From positions 2,232,001-2,296,000 of the forward strand of contig CBDDKB010000002.1 in NCBI GenBank assembly GCA_965229935.1: 64,000 nt of DNA. The letters are read 5' to 3'. The DNA comes from SPJN01 sp965229935. Lineage in GTDB: Bacteria > Pseudomonadota > Alphaproteobacteria > SPJN01. Shown in pieces: positions 61,111 through 64,000 of this stretch (positions are counted from its first letter, which is position 1; the number at the start of each line of letters is the position of its first letter). Made by a program: the position numbers and the translations under genes. The notes below the pieces were generated by a model, which saw nothing but the letters and a program-made list of their open reading frames with translations, was not told where the DNA came from and did not search any database.

Positions 61111-61142
61111 CCCCCATCGGGAGTTTCCCGGTGGGGGTTTTT
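61111..61142 (+). terminator. Intrinsic terminator after the barrel protein gene
   Basis: CCCCCATCGGGA-GTT-TCCCGGTGGGGG (one wobble pair) followed by TTTTT. Confidence 0.9.
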
Positions 61143-61299
61143 ATGTGCCATCAACAGATTGTTTGATGGCAGTGCGCTTACATAGCTCGTCTGGGCTGAA
61201 AATCCCGCACCCTATAGTGCAATCGGGCTAGTGCAGATTTCGCCGATGCGGTTAGCCTGTCATTACGCGGGCAAAACGGCAGGAGCGTAAGCAAGCAGG

Positions 61300-62238
61300 A
61301 TGACTGACAGCGACCAGGCAGAGCTGACTATCCCAGATGAATTGCGGATAGAACTGACTGACTTACGCACTAAGGCAAAGCGAGTTGGTCGTGTAACAAC
61401 GATCTTGGGCAGTATCTTGCTGGTTGGTGCAATCACCTATATCGCTGTGATTTGGGATATCGACCTTATCGGAATGCTTGTTGGGCTGCTTGGGCTTGTT
61501 CTGATATTGGCGCCATCGTCGCACTGGGGACGTTATCGCAAATTGTTGAAGCAGGCAGTGATTGAGGGTGCGTTACAGGCGCGTGGGGCACTGACATTTG
61601 AAACCCATCCCGACCATGATGTTATCCGCCGCTTTATCACCGACCCCTTGGTGCCGCGCTATGACAAGGTCGATAAATGTGAAGATTATGTCAGTGGCAC
61701 GTTTTGCGGTGCCGACCTGCAAATTCTTGACGTGACCCTCAGCCGTCAAAATGATCACGACAGCGAAAACCCGAATGATTATAACGAGGTGTTTTCAGGC
61801 CTGTTGATCAAACTCGCTTGCCCGATCAATGCCACAGGCACGTTCACATTAATCGAGGGCACAGCAGGATTTTGGGGACAGCGCAAGAATGCTGAAGGTG
61901 ACTTGATAGAGCTTGAACGCTCGGACTTTTCAGACCGTTTCTTGTATTACGGCACAGATCAGGTCGAGGCGCGCAAATTAATGACGCCGCAAAATATGGA
62001 ACGGTGGGCATCGCTGACCTCGCAACAGGATATCGGTGACATCTGCGCCGTTTTTGCTGATGGGTACCTGAATCTTAGCTTTGAAATATCTGGTGATTGG
62101 ATTGATTCAGCGATCACGCGGACGCGAGATATGGCGTTCGAGGCACAGGTCGCAGAGATGTCTGAGGACATAAAGGTGGTACTGGACCTGATTGAGCAGT
62201 ATTTGGCGGCTTTTTCGACCGCAAAATCAGCAATTTAG
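61300..62238 (+). CDS. DUF3137 domain-containing membrane protein
   Basis: 312 residues. Two adjacent hydrophobic helices (about residues 35-75) form a hairpin anchor; the following soluble part, with FSGLLIKLACPINATGTFTLIEG and the later FADGYLNLSFE, matches DUF3137. Function unknown; members are often annotated as Galanin-like or LemA-neighbour proteins. Stands alone, followed by a regulator gene after 90 bp. Confidence 0.75.
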   Translation: MTDSDQAELTIPDELRIELTDLRTKAKRVGRVTTILGSILLVGAITYIAVIWDIDLIGMLVGLLGLVLILAPSSHWGRYRKLLKQAVIEGALQARGALTFETHPDHDVIRRFITDPLVPRYDKVDKCEDYVSGTFCGADLQILDVTLSRQNDHDSENPNDYNEVFSGLLIKLACPINATGTFTLIEGTAGFWGQRKNAEGDLIELERSDFSDRFLYYGTDQVEARKLMTPQNMERWASLTSQQDIGDICAVFADGYLNLSFEISGDWIDSAITRTRDMAFEAQVAEMSEDIKVVLDLIEQYLAAFSTAKSAI

Positions 62239-62328
62239 TCGGGCCTAGTCCATTTGCGCTAGGTCAGAACATAAAAAACATATATATTGAAATCGGGCTG
62301 GGTGGTTCTGCATCTCAAGGAGGATGGG

Positions 62329-64000
62329 ATGGCAAGAGGTCAGGTGTCTGATCAAAAAATTGTCAGACTGAATGCGGCTCGCAGCCAGCAAACAGACAGC
62401 ACAGATATGTATATGGCGTTGGTGGATTTTGTGTACCGCTTTGCAGCGGAATCTGAATCTCCTGACGACGCTGCTGATTTGTTGATGGGCCTTGATCAAA
62501 TGGGCCTAAATGTTGCCGAACTTGATGCGAACAGTGAAATGCAGGCGCATCTTGATCGGGCGCTTAAGATTGCGGAACGCATTTCGGTTCACGTCGCTAA
62601 ATCAGATGAACCACACCCCCTGGATAATCAGCGGATTTATTTGTCTGCCCGGTTTGAGGTGATGTCCGTGGGCCAGCAAGCCTTGGCAATGATTGCGCCT
62701 TATTGCGATGCAATCACCTTGGGCCAGCCGCTAAAGCTGATTGATAAGGCCAGTCAACGAGACATGATTGAACGGCTGACACTTATCCGGCGACAAAGCG
62801 ATGGGCCGCATTTGTTGCGTTTGCAGGTCAGCAAGGATAGCGATCCGCTGTTGATCATAGCGAACAGTGTTGATGATCGTGAAACATTGTGCCTGACGCT
62901 TTTGACGAACGAAAACAATGTCGCCGTTGATGAGGATATCACGCGTGATTTGGGTTTGACCAAGGCTGAATCAACCTTGATCCATCATTTGCAATTAGGC
63001 AAAAGCCTGAAAGAAGCTGCGATTGATATTGGGGTCGCTCACAACACGGCCCGAAATCACCTGAAATCGGTATTCGCAAAGGTCGGGGTCAATCGGCAGG
63101 GTGATTTGCTGCAGTTCCTGACGATGTTGCGGCTTGCCGCGCCTGATACAAATGGAATCCGCCGCCCGCTGACAGAAGATGATTTTGATGCCGAACATAT
63201 TTATCGACATCCCAATCTGATCACTTTGTCTGACGGGAATGTCATTGCCTATCACATTTTTGGATCAGCGGTTGGGTTGCCTGTGTTGGCGTTCAACAGC
63301 CCGTTGATTGAGTTCCTGGCAGGTCCGAAAATGAATGCCTCCTTGCACAAGCTGAACCTGTGTTTGGTGTGCATTCAAAGGCCGGGTTATGGTCAATCAA
63401 CTTTCCAGCCCGACTACAGCTTTGCCAAGTTTCGTCAGGATGTGCGAGAGGTTTTGACCGTTTTGCAGAAACGCTTCAGAACCAAGCGTTTTCCCATATA
63501 CAGTTTCGCCGGTGGCGCGCGCATGGCAATTGAAACAGCGATCGCTTGCGGTGATGATATTTCGGCTATCGGCATGGTTGGCCCGCGTGTCACGGCTGAA
63601 CCTGACGAGCTTCGCGGATTTGCGACGCAGATTTTTTATCAACTATCAAAATCAACATGGGCTATGGATTTTGTTGTCCGTGTTTTGGCAACGCGCGCGA
63701 CTGAAAGATTTGTGCGGGCGATAATCGAACGATGGGTTATGGAAAGCCCAGTTGATCGCGAATTGCTGAATGAAGAACCAGACCTTTTCCAACAATTGAT
63801 TAAGGGCTCCAAAATCGCCTTGGCAGAAACCCCTGATGGGGTCAGTCATTTCCTGAAGATGATGGCGTCGGACGAGGGGATCCTTTGGGATCGTGTTACG
63901 CAGCCTGCAATAATATGGGATGGGGAAAAGAATGGAACAGTTGCCCACGGCAGTGTTGAAGCCATTGCGGAAAAACTGCCAAACTGTACATTGACCAAAA
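62329..64000 (+). CDS. LuxR-type regulator fused to a degenerate alpha/beta-hydrolase fold, cut by window edge
   Basis: 557 residues visible from the ATG at 62329 (AAGGAGG 5 bases upstream), open to the window end. An N-terminal region of about 200 residues without a known domain is followed by a LuxR/GerE helix-turn-helix at residues 211-265 (TKAESTLIHHLQLGKSLKEA, then VAHNTARNHLKSVFAKVGV). From about 300 an alpha/beta-hydrolase-like fold begins. Its nucleophile elbow reads YSFAGGAR, so Ala394 sits where Ser is expected, and the oxyanion HG is replaced (FNSPLIEF). It is therefore probably a ligand-sensing, non-catalytic domain. Unlike most LuxR proteins, the DNA-binding domain is internal. 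The end of the protein is not visible. Confidence 0.75.
   Translation, partial: MARGQVSDQKIVRLNAARSQQTDSTDMYMALVDFVYRFAAESESPDDAADLLMGLDQMGLNVAELDANSEMQAHLDRALKIAERISVHVAKSDEPHPLDNQRIYLSARFEVMSVGQQALAMIAPYCDAITLGQPLKLIDKASQRDMIERLTLIRRQSDGPHLLRLQVSKDSDPLLIIANSVDDRETLCLTLLTNENNVAVDEDITRDLGLTKAESTLIHHLQLGKSLKEAAIDIGVAHNTARNHLKSVFAKVGVNRQGDLLQFLTMLRLAAPDTNGIRRPLTEDDFDAEHIYRHPNLITLSDGNVIAYHIFGSAVGLPVLAFNSPLIEFLAGPKMNASLHKLNLCLVCIQRPGYGQSTFQPDYSFAKFRQDVREVLTVLQKRFRTKRFPIYSFAGGARMAIETAIACGDDISAIGMVGPRVTAEPDELRGFATQIFYQLSKSTWAMDFVVRVLATRATERFVRAIIERWVMESPVDRELLNEEPDLFQQLIKGSKIALAETPDGVSHFLKMMASDEGILWDRVTQPAIIWDGEKNGTVAHGSVEAIAEKLPNCTLTK

Overview
The window looks like chromosome of a marine-type alphaproteobacterium. 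The reasons are the gene order aroA-cmk-rpsA-ihfB-lapA-pyrF-trpF-trpB-trpA-accD-folC, an FYDLN-type acidic zinc protein next to aroA, a PII/Amt pair behind a sigma-54 promoter, a DmdC-type acyl-CoA dehydrogenase, a TonB-dependent receptor, Coq7 and a UbiH-type hydroxylase. I cannot name the genus. I see no integrase, transposase, phage structural gene, rRNA or CRISPR array.

Layout. 1-10.1 kb: an edge-cut membrane protein, a questin-oxidase-like protein with a small methyltransferase, then two TetR-controlled lipid/redox clusters (an alpha/beta-hydrolase-SDR fusion with a PF10118 protein; a sterol-desaturase-like protein with an ATPase-less ABC membrane domain) and a patatin-like lipase. 10.4-13 kb: a TonB-dependent receptor and tRNA-Ala(GGC). 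13.2-29.6 kb: the housekeeping block from aroA to folC. It is interrupted twice, between lapA and pyrF and between pyrF and trpF, by related accessory modules.

These two modules (18.64-21.21 kb and 21.96-24.41 kb) are the most unusual thing here. Each starts with an almost identical 45-bp promoter/operator that contains a TGATGCA-N5-TGCATCA palindrome. Each then encodes a large protein whose first ~155 residues are nearly the same in both copies, with repeated IGxxxWxxSTGKGxxPLA motifs, while the C-terminal halves are unrelated. Unrelated small partner genes follow, and each module closes with an identical 49-bp sequence. This is the architecture of polymorphic toxin-immunity cassettes with a constant leader and exchangeable ends. 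I do not recognise the leader from any named family.

29.6-41.8 kb: an amidohydrolase; a bufferin-type copper-peptide operon (bufA-bufB-bufC-doxX); an acyl-CoA dehydrogenase; a GNAT gene whose 3 prime end is tandemly repeated; a ubiquinone-biosynthesis-type monooxygenase; glnK-amtB with a good sigma-54 promoter; and a second ammonium transporter with a partial one. 41.4-53.8 kb: a Tat-exported PhoX phosphatase, an MFS transporter, two adenylate-forming ligases and two SDRs meeting at a shared terminator, and a GH20 hexosaminidase. 53.8-64 kb: coq7-dsbB-DedA, tRNA-Leu(CAA), a penicillin-acylase lipoprotein, a GlcD-type flavoprotein, an outer-membrane-barrel protein, a DUF3137 protein, and an edge-cut LuxR-type regulator fused to a degenerate alpha/beta-hydrolase fold.
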